Part shown: positions 27,551-37,700 of the stretch, in pieces
How positions within the stretch are numbered: the first letter of the stretch is position 1
Layout: every line of letters begins with the position of its first letter
Source: Bacteroidota bacterium
Lineage (GTDB): Bacteria > Bacteroidota > Bacteroidia > Bacteroidales > Prolixibacteraceae
Assembly (NCBI GenBank): GCA_030698405.1
Contig: JAUYMU010000098.1
Coordinates: forward strand, 1 to 62,898
Direction: 5' to 3'
Length of the DNA stretch: 62,898 bases
The notes under the pieces: model-generated
What the model saw: the letters and a program-made list of their open reading frames with translations, nothing else
Database searches by the model: none
What the model was told of the DNA's origin: nothing
Program-made: the position numbers and the translations under genes

Positions 27551-29413
27551 ATGAAATTGAATTCAGGAAGAAGAATGAAGTTGGTTGGATCGATGCTATT
27601 GATGCTGGTTTTATCATGGCAAAATTATGTAAGTGCGACAGAGCCTGATAATTTTTATGTTTTCGACGAAAGCAAAATCAGGATTAACGGAAAACTAACT
27701 CCATTTGAAGCCACATATGATATTAAAGAATATGGCCTGAAAAGATTCATACTGAATATTTACCTGCATTCGACAAATGCAGCCGAACCCCCAACTTTTA
27801 ATGTTTCGGTAAAATTCCCGAAAGATAAAATCAACCAAATCTGGAATTCAAAAACATGGTCGAATAAGTCTTATTTTTCTATGCCATCGTATGACCGGGC
27901 TGCTGCAGGCTTTTCCATTATTTCGGGACTAACAATCAATGACCATAATCAGATTACCTTAACCTGCAAAGATGCATATCAGGCCAAATTTGTTAGTTCA
28001 AACATCAGGGAAGAAAATGACTCCATAATTTTCAACCTTGGATTTTTTGAAGATAACCCGCCACTTTCCACCTTGCAGGATTATCAGGCAGAGGTAATGA
28101 TCGATTTCCGCAATATTCATTTTTCGAAATCCATTTTTGATGCCTCTTCCTGGTTTTTGGAAGATGAATTCAAAGAAGCTGTTGCAAGTGTTGATACTAC
28201 CAATGTGCCGGTATTTTCAACATGGTATCCGATGCACCGGAACATTCCGCTCGAAAACATCACCAAAGAACTCGATTCGCTTAAAACTTTCAATTTCAGA
28301 TCGGTGCTGGTTGATGATGGGTGGCAGGCATTGGTAAATATGAAAATCGATACCTCCTATTCGTACGAGCAGAATAGCTATGAAACCATGAATTTGTTCA
28401 GGCAAAAATGTGTTGAGATGGGATTGCCCCTGTATTTATGGTATTCACTTCCGTTTATAGGTGGAAATCCGGTTGTGCTGAAAAAATTTGAAGGGAAATA
28501 CATACGCTACCGCGCTCCAAGGCAAATGTATGTGCTCGATCCGCGATATCCTGAAGTAAGAAAACATTTGGTAAGCACCTATGCCAATTTCTTGTCGGAA
28601 TGGCATTTTGATGGATACTGGTTCGATTTTCTGAAAGGATTTTACCCTCAGGAAGGCGCTTTGATTGAAGATGACAAAGGCCGTGATTTTGTTGCGATTG
28701 ACCTGGCTGTTGATACGCTTTATGCCGACATGGAAGCCCGGTTAAAATCAATTAATCCGAATATATTTTTGGGACAGAAATTTTCGATCGTTGGCCCAAA
28801 CCTGGCCAGTTACCAGAATTTCTTAACCGGTTTTGTGGGCGTTGAAAAGACCCAGGTGGTGCGCGAAAAAATGGTAAATAACCGTTTGCTATATGGGAAA
28901 TATACTCCGTTTATGGAAGTGGTGGCCATAAATCCAAGAGAAAAACCAACAGAGGTTGCCCTGAAAATTCAATCTGTACTTTTTGGAAATCCTTACCTTT
29001 CCTTTTATGTAGCTACTTTACCACAGGATGTAAAACAAACAATCAGGTTTTGGCTTGATTACTGGAGAAAAAACTACAAGGTACTTTTTGAAGGCTCGTT
29101 TGAACCCATGCAGGTTTCGCGTTTTTATCCGGTTGTGAAGGTTGAAAACGATCAAAAAATCATTTATACGGTTTACGAGGATTATACAATTAATTTGCCT
29201 GTTGAACTGAATAAACCCATGGATATTATCAATTCAAAAGCCTCTTTAGAAATTAAACTGCTGTCAGGAAAATCCGGGCTGGAGTATAACTTTGAAACAT
29301 TTAATTGCGTTGGAATCAGCACTGAAAAAGGAATTTTGAAAACCAAGGGAAAAAATTCCATCGGTTTATCAATCCCGGCAGGAGGTTTTATCCGGATTTC
29401 ACAGCTTAAATAA
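27551..29413 (+). CDS. Clan GH-D-like (GH36/GH27-related) exported glycosidase
   Basis: A 620-residue protein taken from the ATG at 27551; a second Met eight codons later gives an equally good signal peptide ending near VSA. An N-terminal beta-sandwich (to about residue 225) precedes a TIM barrel with VLVDDGWQ near residue 254, typical of GH36 and raffinose-synthase-like enzymes, LYLWYSLP near 300 and FDGYWFDFLKGF near 356. In GH36 the nucleophile lies in KWD; here the Asp of YWFDFL takes that place. The usual CSGGGGR acid/base segment of GH36 is not evident, so it may belong to a divergent family. No sugar-utilisation genes adjoin it. Confidence 0.6.
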   Translation: MKLNSGRRMKLVGSMLLMLVLSWQNYVSATEPDNFYVFDESKIRINGKLTPFEATYDIKEYGLKRFILNIYLHSTNAAEPPTFNVSVKFPKDKINQIWNSKTWSNKSYFSMPSYDRAAAGFSIISGLTINDHNQITLTCKDAYQAKFVSSNIREENDSIIFNLGFFEDNPPLSTLQDYQAEVMIDFRNIHFSKSIFDASSWFLEDEFKEAVASVDTTNVPVFSTWYPMHRNIPLENITKELDSLKTFNFRSVLVDDGWQALVNMKIDTSYSYEQNSYETMNLFRQKCVEMGLPLYLWYSLPFIGGNPVVLKKFEGKYIRYRAPRQMYVLDPRYPEVRKHLVSTYANFLSEWHFDGYWFDFLKGFYPQEGALIEDDKGRDFVAIDLAVDTLYADMEARLKSINPNIFLGQKFSIVGPNLASYQNFLTGFVGVEKTQVVREKMVNNRLLYGKYTPFMEVVAINPREKPTEVALKIQSVLFGNPYLSFYVATLPQDVKQTIRFWLDYWRKNYKVLFEGSFEPMQVSRFYPVVKVENDQKIIYTVYEDYTINLPVELNKPMDIINSKASLEIKLLSGKSGLEYNFETFNCVGISTEKGILKTKGKNSIGLSIPAGGFIRISQLK

Positions 29414-29421
29414 ATCCTATA

Positions 29422-30228
29422 TTATTCCACAGGAGTGTAGTGCCGTTTGAGCCATTTAGCAAGTCCGTCGAGCCCCGGAAACAGCACACGTTCGGTAATA
29501 TTGGCCTGATCAAGTTTGTCCCTTACTTCAAGTTTCAATTCTTTCGGAATTATAATACGCCGGTAGGTGTCAGGTCGCTGAATAAGCCATTCATCCAAAA
29601 CAGAGGTAGGATTGTTCATTACCGAGAACAATGCAAATTGGTTCACAATCCGTTCATCGATGGATGGAGGTTCAAAAAAAAGGACCTGATCCTCAGTGAA
29701 CAACCGGTCAAAATCACCCAGCGAAACAATCTTTTCGAGCATTTCAACTGTAAAGGCATTGCATTTTTCTTCCTCCAAACCGTTGCTTAAAGGAGTAGGC
29801 ACAAGTTGGTTCACTTTTACAAAATCAACTTTCCAGATCACTCCATCGGTGTCATATTTTTCGGTATTGGCAGTTGCGAAGTGCATCGCGGTGAAAGGTG
29901 AATAAGTCCAGTCGATTAGCCTTGTTGGCAAACCATGATGCTGGGCAAGCACCAGCGCCCGCCAAAAAGTGCTGGTTAACTGCGGATCGGCGGTGATTGA
30001 ATATTTGCGGAAATTGCGAAGAAGATGGTATTCCAGGTCCGGCTTGTCACCGCAATTCCGAAGAAAACTGTTCTTCAATTCATAATTCATGTCCGATAAT
30101 CCCCTGAAAGCATAATCAGAGCGGTATCTACCCATTTCGGGCTTCCACGAATCGTGATAAACTTCTTCACAAAGCTGCGCCCAGCTTTTGACAACAATGT
30201 CGTTTTGCTGAATTATTTTTTTAGTCAT
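29422..30228 (-). CDS. FRG-domain protein
   Basis: A 268-residue protein with the FRG domain: the name-giving FRG at residues 41-43 (YAFRGLSD), an R/L-rich helix, and AQHHGLPTRLIDWTYSPFTAMHFA near residues 96-120, the most conserved part of the family. No signal peptide or membrane segment is seen, so it is cytosolic. FRG proteins are common in accessory regions and phages and have no settled function; here it stands alone between a glycosidase and kdsA with convergent orientation to the former (8-base gap). No toxin, restriction or helicase genes accompany it. Confidence 0.85.
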   Translation of the reverse strand: MTKKIIQQNDIVVKSWAQLCEEVYHDSWKPEMGRYRSDYAFRGLSDMNYELKNSFLRNCGDKPDLEYHLLRNFRKYSITADPQLTSTFWRALVLAQHHGLPTRLIDWTYSPFTAMHFATANTEKYDTDGVIWKVDFVKVNQLVPTPLSNGLEEEKCNAFTVEMLEKIVSLGDFDRLFTEDQVLFFEPPSIDERIVNQFALFSVMNNPTSVLDEWLIQRPDTYRRIIIPKELKLEVRDKLDQANITERVLFPGLDGLAKWLKRHYTPVE

Positions 30229-30312
30229 AATTACCGGTAAATTTAAACGATTTCAGGATTAGAACCATCTGGTAAGTAACTTTTAGTTTATCTTCGTAAA
30301 AAATAAATTAGA

Positions 30313-31119
30313 ATGATCCCAAAACTTAAATTCGAAAACTCAAATTTTCTGCTGTTGGCCGGACCTTGCGCCATTGAAGGCGAACAAATGGCCATGGAAA
30401 TTGCCGAACGAATTGTTGAAATAACCAACAGACTGAAGATTCCATACATTTTCAAAGGTTCGTACCGCAAGGCAAACCGCTCGCGGCTTGATTCGTTTGC
30501 CGGAATTGGCGATGAAAAAGCATTGAAAATACTGCGAAAAGTATCTGAAACTTTTAATATACCCACCGTTACCGATATCCACACAGCACCCGAAGCAGCA
30601 ATGGCAGCCGAATATGTTGACATGTTGCAGATTCCGGCTTTTCTTTGCAGGCAAACCGATATACTGGTGGCAGCGGCCGAAACCGGCAAAGCGGTGAACA
30701 TTAAAAAAGGTCAGTTTTTATCGGCCGAAGCCATGAAATTTGCTGTGGCAAAAGTCCGCGAAAGCGGCAACAACAATATTTTTTTAACCGAACGCGGCTC
30801 AACTTTCGGATACCACGATCTGATTGTTGATTACCGTGGAATTCCTGAAATGCAGAAAAACAATTGCCCGGTAATTCTCGATATTACTCACTCGCTGCAA
30901 CAGCCCAACCAATCGAGCGGCGTAACCGGCGGGCAGCCACAACTGATTGAAACCATTGCCCGTGCAGGCATTGCGGTTGGAGTTGATGGAATTTTCATTG
31001 AAACACACCCCGACCCCGCCAATGCAAAATCTGACGGGGCAAACATGTTACAAATTGATTTACTCGAAGGACTTTTAACCCGGCTTGTTCAACTCAGACA
31101 AGTTGTAAAAACTTTTTAA
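30313..31119 (+). CDS. kdsA: 3-deoxy-D-manno-octulosonate 8-phosphate synthase
   Basis: A 268-residue KDO8P synthase, joining phosphoenolpyruvate and arabinose 5-phosphate for the KDO core of lipopolysaccharide. Recognisable blocks are LLAGPCAIEGEQ, FKGSYRKANRS (substrate-binding KANRS), VTDIHT, QIPAFLCRQTD, LTERGSTFGY and DITHSLQQPNQSSGVTGG, ending with FIETHPDP and DGANM. Length and motifs are standard. It is followed after two bases by a Dabb-domain gene, so the two are probably co-transcribed. Confidence 0.98.
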   Translation: MIPKLKFENSNFLLLAGPCAIEGEQMAMEIAERIVEITNRLKIPYIFKGSYRKANRSRLDSFAGIGDEKALKILRKVSETFNIPTVTDIHTAPEAAMAAEYVDMLQIPAFLCRQTDILVAAAETGKAVNIKKGQFLSAEAMKFAVAKVRESGNNNIFLTERGSTFGYHDLIVDYRGIPEMQKNNCPVILDITHSLQQPNQSSGVTGGQPQLIETIARAGIAVGVDGIFIETHPDPANAKSDGANMLQIDLLEGLLTRLVQLRQVVKTF

Positions 31120-31121
31120 AA

Positions 31122-31529
31122 ATGGAATCAAGAAGAAATTTTGTTACTAAAATTGCTGGCGGTATGGTCGCAGCAAGTTTTATCACAGTAACAGGCAATG
31201 CGTGCGCCAGCCAGGTACCAATGAAAAACATCTTTGTTCATCATGTATTTTTCTGGCTAAAAGAGCCGCAAAATGCCGAAGCAAGGAAAGATTTTGAAGC
31301 AGGGTTGCAGGGATTGATCACCGTTCCGCAAATTCAGTCGAGCCACATTGGTACTCCGGTAGAATCGCCCCGCGAAGTGGTTGACGACTCATTTACCTAT
31401 TCGTACATGGCTTTTTTCAAGAACAAAGAAGATCAGGAAATTTACCAGACACATCCGATCCATCTCAAATTTATTGAAGATTGCCAGCATCTTTGGGAGA
31501 AGGTGATTGTGTATGATGCTATGGACTAA
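31122..31529 (+). CDS. Tat-exported Dabb-domain protein
   Basis: A 135-residue protein with a twin-arginine type signal (ESRRNFVTKIAGGMVAASF; Arg4-Arg5) and a predicted cleavage around residue 28. The remainder is a stress-responsive alpha/beta barrel (Dabb): NIFVHHVFFWLKEPQ, ending YQTHPIHLKFIEDC. Dabb proteins are ferredoxin-like dimers with varied or unknown roles. It starts two bases after kdsA stops, suggesting joint transcription, but no functional link to KDO synthesis is known. Confidence 0.85.
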   Translation: MESRRNFVTKIAGGMVAASFITVTGNACASQVPMKNIFVHHVFFWLKEPQNAEARKDFEAGLQGLITVPQIQSSHIGTPVESPREVVDDSFTYSYMAFFKNKEDQEIYQTHPIHLKFIEDCQHLWEKVIVYDAMD

Positions 31530-31539
31530 AGAGTTCCAA

Positions 31540-31581
31540 GTTCAAAGTTCAAAGTTTCAAGTTCTGCGCACAACTTTGAAC
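31540..31581. repeat. Short direct and inverted repeats between convergent genes
   Basis: GTTCAAAGTT occurs at 31540-31549 and, overlapping, at 31547-31556; its exact reverse complement AACTTTGAAC is at 31572-31581. The AT-rich hairpin sits between the convergent Dabb and Spm-like genes and may serve as a weak bidirectional terminator. Confidence 0.5.
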
Positions 31582-31607
31582 GTTTAACTTTAGACTTTAA
31601 ACTTGTT

Positions 31608-32840
31608 TCAATGAAAGAACAGGTAGGCCATTGATATCGCTGCAACGATCCCGACAAAATCTGCAATTAACCCGCATGTTAGCGCATAGCGGGTATTTTT
31701 TATTCCAACCGAACCGAAGTAAACCGCCAGAATATAGAAGGTTGTATCGGCTGATCCCTGAATGGTAGAGGCAACCCGCCCGGCAAACGAATCAGCTCCG
31801 TAATTGGACATCACATCCACCATCATTCCGCGTGCGCCACTTCCGCTCAGAGGTTTCATAAGGGCAGTTGGCAAGGCCGGAATAAAATCGGTATTGATGC
31901 CCAATTGCTGAAAACTCCAGCTAATTCCTGAAATTGTCCACTCCAATGCACCCGAAGTACGGAAAACGCCAATGGCAACGAGTATTGCAATCAGGTATGG
32001 AATAATCATTACCGCTGTTTGAAAACCATCTTTTGCACCTTCAATAAAAGCATCGTAAACATTTACTTTTTTACGAAGTGCCAGCAAAATAAAGATGATG
32101 ATGATCGAAAAGATAATCAGGTTACTGGCCACACTTGAAATGACTTGAATCTGTTCTTTTTCTATACTTGAGAAGTACCAGATAATTCCGGCGATGAAAA
32201 TAGCTAATCCTCCAAGATAAGCCAGAATTGTCTTATCCAGCAAATTGATTTTCTGGTGCCAGGCAACCGCCATTAACCCGGCAAGTGTAGAGAAAAAAGT
32301 TGCCAGCAAAATCGGGATAAAAACATCTGACGGATTTACAGCACCCAATTGTGCACGGTAAACCATGATGCTGATTGGAATAATCGTCAGGCCTGAAGCA
32401 TTCAGCACCATAAACATGATCTGTGCATCCGAAGCTGTATCTTTTGATGGATTGGTCTCCTGCATTTCCTTCATGGCTTTTAAACCCATTGGAGTAGCGG
32501 CATTGTCGAGGTTCAGCATATTGGCAGCGATGTTCATTATGATGGAACCATATGCAGGATGATCTTTGCCAAGCGAGGGAAATAGCTTGTTAAAAAACGG
32601 ACCGACCAATCTGGAGAAAATCCTCACAACACCACCCTTCTCCCCTATTTTCATGATTCCCATCCACAAAGTCAAGACTCCGGTTAGGCCCAGTGAAATT
32701 TCGAATCCGGTTTTCGCCATGCTGAATGTTGAATTCATCATTTCCGAAAAGATGTTCATATCCCCGAAGAAAATGAGCTTCACCAGTCCAATAACGAAAG
32801 CGATTACAAAGAATAAAATCCAGATATAATTGAGCGCCAT
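31608..32840 (-). CDS. Fused SpmA/SpmB-like nucleoside-recognition (Gate) membrane protein
   Basis: A 410-residue polytopic membrane protein. The N-terminal half resembles SpmA (ETGFEISLGLTGVLTLWMG-type segment, then NMLNLDNAATPMGLKAMKEMQ), and the C-terminal half resembles SpmB (FQTAVMIIPYLIAILVAIGVF and ALPTALMKPLSGSGARGMM). Each half is a Gate domain, so the protein is a fusion of what are two genes in spore formers. Bacteroidota do not sporulate; a transport role is likely but the substrate is unknown. It is convergent with the Dabb gene and upstream of nothing obvious. Confidence 0.88.
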   Translation of the reverse strand: MALNYIWILFFVIAFVIGLVKLIFFGDMNIFSEMMNSTFSMAKTGFEISLGLTGVLTLWMGIMKIGEKGGVVRIFSRLVGPFFNKLFPSLGKDHPAYGSIIMNIAANMLNLDNAATPMGLKAMKEMQETNPSKDTASDAQIMFMVLNASGLTIIPISIMVYRAQLGAVNPSDVFIPILLATFFSTLAGLMAVAWHQKINLLDKTILAYLGGLAIFIAGIIWYFSSIEKEQIQVISSVASNLIIFSIIIIFILLALRKKVNVYDAFIEGAKDGFQTAVMIIPYLIAILVAIGVFRTSGALEWTISGISWSFQQLGINTDFIPALPTALMKPLSGSGARGMMVDVMSNYGADSFAGRVASTIQGSADTTFYILAVYFGSVGIKNTRYALTCGLIADFVGIVAAISMAYLFFH

Positions 32841-32941
32841 TTATGTCATTTTTTCGGACTAAATATAAGCAAAAAAAAGCGGCTGCTCCAATTGAATGAA
32901 GCAGCCGCAATAAAAAATTGATTTAAAAAATTATGCTTTCT

Positions 32942-34753
32942 TTATTTGTATTCAGGGCGTTGTTCAAGAACACCTTTTTGAAGGTCAACCTGTACTTGTG
33001 GAATTGGCTGATATTTATCAGTAGCGGTAAAACTGGCTCCTGTCATAAATGCCCTGATCCTTAAATCCGCAGTAGCAAATTCATTCAGGATGGCAGTCAT
33101 ATCCTTACCTTTAATATCGGCAGGAAGGTTATCCCAACGTCTGAGGTCGAAGAAACGCATACCTTCAGTTGCAAATTCAAGACGCTGTTCCCATTGAACA
33201 GCCCTCATCGCATCTTTTTTATTGGCAAAAGCAGTATAGTTGCCAATTTTATAGTTGGCAGCAGGTTGTGTAAAGTCAACATCGCCTGCTGCACCCCATG
33301 GATAAACAGTTGTAGGAAGCTGAAAAATCTTCACTTTGCCCATCACTTTGTCATTGCCAGCCCGGGTCCTGATCATATTAACCAAATCTTTGGCTTTACC
33401 CAGATCACCTTCAAATGCGGCTACTTCGGCTCTCCACAAAATGATGTGGGTATAGCGCAGATAACGGTAATTGTTGGCATTGATACCTGTCTGCCAGCCT
33501 GTTGTTGTAGAAAGCGTGTTACGTTCAGCTTTTTTGAAGAATGGTTTGGCAACGGGCAGATAAGGTCCACCTTCAGTTTGTTTCCGAACCCAGCTTTGAC
33601 CACGGTTGATACCCCAATCTTTGTATGGAATACCTCTGCGGCTTACCGTAAAGTCAAGACGCGGATCAACAGGAGTTACATCGTCAGGAACAAAAGTTTG
33701 TTCAGAAGAAATACCCTGGTCATTTTTAAAGTCGGTAGCATTAAAAGTATCGAACAATGGCAAGCCATTGGCATCTACTTTATAGGCATTTACCAGATTC
33801 TGTGAAGGCTGGTGAAAACCGCAGCACATACCAATATCACCTCCATGAGGCCAGTTCAAACCGATACCCATTTCAGCATTCAACGATTCGTTCACATCGT
33901 TTACGTTGGCCTGGATTTCAAAAATTGATTCTCTGTTGTTATTTGTTGCGATCTCGAAATTCTGGATAAATTTATCCATCAGAGAAAATTTGCCACTGTT
34001 GATAATATTATCAAGCAATGGTTTTGCTTCAGCATATTTCAGGTCCTGTAAATAAGCCCTTGCAGCCAAAGCCATTGCTGCATATTTGGTAGCACGGCCA
34101 ACTTGCGCTTGTTTTTCCGGAAGGTTTTCCCAGGCAAATTTCAGGTCGTTGATTATGTGTGTTAAAACAGCACCTTCAGCATTAACGTTTTTAACCAGCG
34201 TTGGATCTACCGTCTCCTCTGTAAGAATAGGGATATAATCGCCAAATACCAGACGTGCTTCAAAATTAAACAAAGCTCTCAGGAACAAAACTTCAGCCTT
34301 GAACTTTTTAGCCTGATCAGCCGTAATGGTCTTGGCTTCTTCGGTTTTTTTAATCACATTCAGTGTTTTATTGGCACGGTCAATACCCATTCCGAAAACT
34401 AATCTCCATTTATCAGCTGAGTATCCGTTATTGGTTTGAACTGCCCATTTTTCAATATCATTTACCGGAACCTGGTCAGTGATTTCTGAACCTTTGTAGG
34501 CATCGTCTGATGCAGCAGATCCAAAAGTCCAGTTTTGAATGGATGCCCCCCAGGAAACTTCCCACAGAGAACTTCCTCTAACAATCGCGTAGGTGCCGGT
34601 AAGAAGCGCATCAATTCCTTTTTCAGAGTAAAAGACATTTTCTGATGTCGATCCTGGTGGCACTTTTGTAAAAAACTCGTCTGAACACGAATTAGATATG
34701 GCCAACAGCATTATTGTGGCCATAATAATTGATAGTTTTTTCATATTCTTCAT
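32942..34753 (-). CDS. SusD/RagB-family lipoprotein of the second Sus pair
   Basis: A 603-residue SusD-like protein, lipobox SNSC (Cys23), mature start SDEFFTKVPPGSTSENVFY. It is longer than the first SusD of the window, with the extra length in the C-terminal half. Conserved end blocks are RYTHIILWRAEVAAFEGD, QWEQRLEFATEGMRFFDLRRW and KYQPIPQVQVDLQKG. It follows its SusC partner by 27 bases. The pair lies directly downstream of the uronate genes on the same strand, separated by a strong terminator and about 1 kb without genes, so import of uronate-containing oligosaccharides is likely but not shown. Confidence 0.95.
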   Translation of the reverse strand: MKNMKKLSIIMATIMLLAISNSCSDEFFTKVPPGSTSENVFYSEKGIDALLTGTYAIVRGSSLWEVSWGASIQNWTFGSAASDDAYKGSEITDQVPVNDIEKWAVQTNNGYSADKWRLVFGMGIDRANKTLNVIKKTEEAKTITADQAKKFKAEVLFLRALFNFEARLVFGDYIPILTEETVDPTLVKNVNAEGAVLTHIINDLKFAWENLPEKQAQVGRATKYAAMALAARAYLQDLKYAEAKPLLDNIINSGKFSLMDKFIQNFEIATNNNRESIFEIQANVNDVNESLNAEMGIGLNWPHGGDIGMCCGFHQPSQNLVNAYKVDANGLPLFDTFNATDFKNDQGISSEQTFVPDDVTPVDPRLDFTVSRRGIPYKDWGINRGQSWVRKQTEGGPYLPVAKPFFKKAERNTLSTTTGWQTGINANNYRYLRYTHIILWRAEVAAFEGDLGKAKDLVNMIRTRAGNDKVMGKVKIFQLPTTVYPWGAAGDVDFTQPAANYKIGNYTAFANKKDAMRAVQWEQRLEFATEGMRFFDLRRWDNLPADIKGKDMTAILNEFATADLRIRAFMTGASFTATDKYQPIPQVQVDLQKGVLEQRPEYK

Positions 34754-34780
34754 TTGTTTGAATTTTTAATGAATTAATAA

Positions 34781-37700
34781 TTACAGACCAAGATTTATAC
34801 CGAACATGATCTGCCGGGGTGTTGGCCACGCTCCCATATCCATACCCAGATAAGTTCCTGAAGTACTAACTTCCGGATCAAGTCCTTCATATTTGGTAAG
34901 AGTGAACAAGTTGGTTACCTGAGCATAAATCTTTACGTTCTTAATCTGAACTTTGTCAAGTATGTTTTTCGGTAAAGTATAACCCAGTCTCAGTGATTTA
35001 AGCCTCAGGAACGATCCGTCCTGAAGGAAAGCGGTAGAAGGCTGCTGCGAAATATCACTTTGGTCAAGCATCGGAAGTTTGGCACCTGTGTTGGTTGGTG
35101 TCCATGAATTATAAAGCGCATCCTTGCTCAAGCCGCCATTAAACATACCGTAATCGATCCAACGGGTAACGTAATTGCTCAATTTATTGCCATAGCTTCC
35201 GTAGAAGAACATGTTTAGGTCGAAATTACTGTAAGCCAGATCAAAATTAAGTCCACCGGTTAAATCGGGATGTGGACTGCCGATAAAGGTTCGGTCAGCA
35301 GAAGTAATTTTTCCATCAGGCTTGCCGTCCGGTCCGCTGATATCCCTGTATTTAAAGTGACCCGGTTTATTGTAATCAGTGTCGCCATATTTTGGGTGGG
35401 CAGCAGCTTCAGCAGCTGTCTGAAAAATACCATCAACAATATACCCGTAAAATTCGGGATATGCACTACCTGTCGCGAAACGTGAATAAACCAGCTGACG
35501 TTCGTTGGCGCCATCAACGATCCTTTTGGGATCAGCAGATGAAAGTTTTACGATTTCGTTTTTGTAATGAGAAAGGGTAGCAGTAACAGCATATTTCAAT
35601 TTGCCATCGAGTACAGTATTGTTATAGCCCAGTTCAAAGTCGAAACCTGTATTTTTCATTTCGCCAATATTGACGTTTGGTGCAGTTATAGCGCCTATCA
35701 CATTAGGAATCGGTTCCTGAAATAACATGTCGGAGGTATTTCTTTGCCATACATCAAATGAAAAATTCAGGCTTCTGCCGAAGAAAGTTCCATCCACACC
35801 TAAATTAAGTGTTTGTGTAGTTTCCCAGGTTACATCCATATTTCCAAGTGCAGCTGGCCTGAAACCTGTAACTGCGGAAGTATTGGAACCATCAAGTGCA
35901 TAGGAAGCTCTGTATTTATCGCTGGCATAAGTGGTGTATGAGTTATAGTTACCAATCTGATCGTTACCAGCCACACCCCAGCCTAGTCTTATTTTCAATA
36001 AATCTAACCAGTTTTTAGTGCCTGCGAAAAAGTTTTCCTGCGAAATAGCCCATGCTGCCGATGCGGCAGGGAATACTCCATATCGGTTTGCTTCGCTGAA
36101 CCGTGAAGAACCGTCACGTCTTACCGTGCCTTCAAGAAAATACTTTCCGCTTAAGTCATAGTTCGCGCGTGCAAATTGAGAAAATAGTGACCATTCGTCC
36201 GCATTTCCGCTATTGTTTGGGTTAATTTCACCAGAACTAAGTTGCATATAGTTCGGATCTTCCGAAAAATACTGGCTCCTGCTGGCATTCAACGACTGAT
36301 ATTTATTTTCAATGGCTTCAGTACCAACAATTACATTTAATTTATGAACCTCGGCAAAAGTGGCAGAATAATTTAATGTATTGGTCCAGTTCCATTGCAG
36401 TGAATAGTTTGAGTCAGCGTTCATCCCATTCACCTTATTTGGTTCGGAATGTTCGAAGTTTGGAATGGTATATCCTTTGTAATTCCATTGTCCGAAATTA
36501 TAACCCAACAACGATTTAGCTGTAAGCCCTTTCATCAGGGTTACTTCGCCATAAATATTTCCAAGTACCCTCACCCATTTGCCATTGTTATTTCTTGCGC
36601 GATAGAGCTGAGCAACCGGATTTTCGGCATTACCCATTTCAGGCGCCCTTGAACCGGCAAAATTTCCTTGAATATCATACACCGGAATAATTGGCTGTGC
36701 ACGGTATGCATTTGAAATAGGAGTACCTTCGCCGTTATTTCCCAAATTACCATGTTCATCAATGTATATTGCCTGTAATGATTCACCGGCCTTAAACCAA
36801 TCGTTGAATTTGGCTTCCGAGTTCATCCTGAAATTATATCTTTTGAAATTTGTATTTTTCAAAAGTCCATCTTCATCAAGATAGCTGCCTGAAAAAGCAT
36901 AAGTACCATTTTTACCGCCACCTGCAACAGAAAGGTCATATTCCTGTACAATACCAGCCTGATAAATTTCGTCATACCAGTCGGTACCTACTTTATTCGC
37001 TTTAAAAATCTGATAATCAGGATATTTGTAAAGTGCAGGATTCACAGATGCAGCGCCTTCCTTTGCGCCACCTGGTAAAATATAATCTGGAATTACCGGA
37101 GATGTGCCAGATCCGTATTGAGCATGGGTAGGAGCAAGTCCTCTGTTTTTGAAAGACAACCAAACAGCATCAGCATATTCTTTTGTATTCAACATGTCAT
37201 ACTTGTTTACTGCCTGGGAAACACCAGTTCTTACAGAAAAATTAATAGTTGGCTGTTGATTGTCACGACCTTTTTTTGTAGTAATGATAACAACACCATT
37301 TGCACCCCTTGTACCATAAATGGCAGCAGAAGAAGCGTCTTTCAGGATGGAAATTGATTCAACATCATTTGGGCTGATATTGTTTCCCGGACCGGCAGGT
37401 ACACCATCAATAATATACAATGGGCCATTGTTATTGATAGTACCCAAACCACGAATACGAATATTGGCATCCCCACCGGGCCGGTTGGCTTGTGTAATTG
37501 TTACACCGGAAACCTGTCCCTGTATGCGGCTAACCACACTCGGCGCAGTTGAAATTTTCATTTGTTCGCTTGAAACTGTGGAAACAGCGCCAGTCAGTTC
37601 TTCTTTCAACCGTGTACCGTAACCTACAACTACAACTTCTTCAACCCCGATTACATCTGCAGCCAAGGTTAATCTAAAATTGGTTTGGTTACCAATTTCA

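Noticed and set aside
31608-32840. Sporulation function suggested by the SpmA/SpmB similarity
   Set aside because: The organism type does not sporulate and the Gate-domain family is widespread as transporters of unknown substrate.
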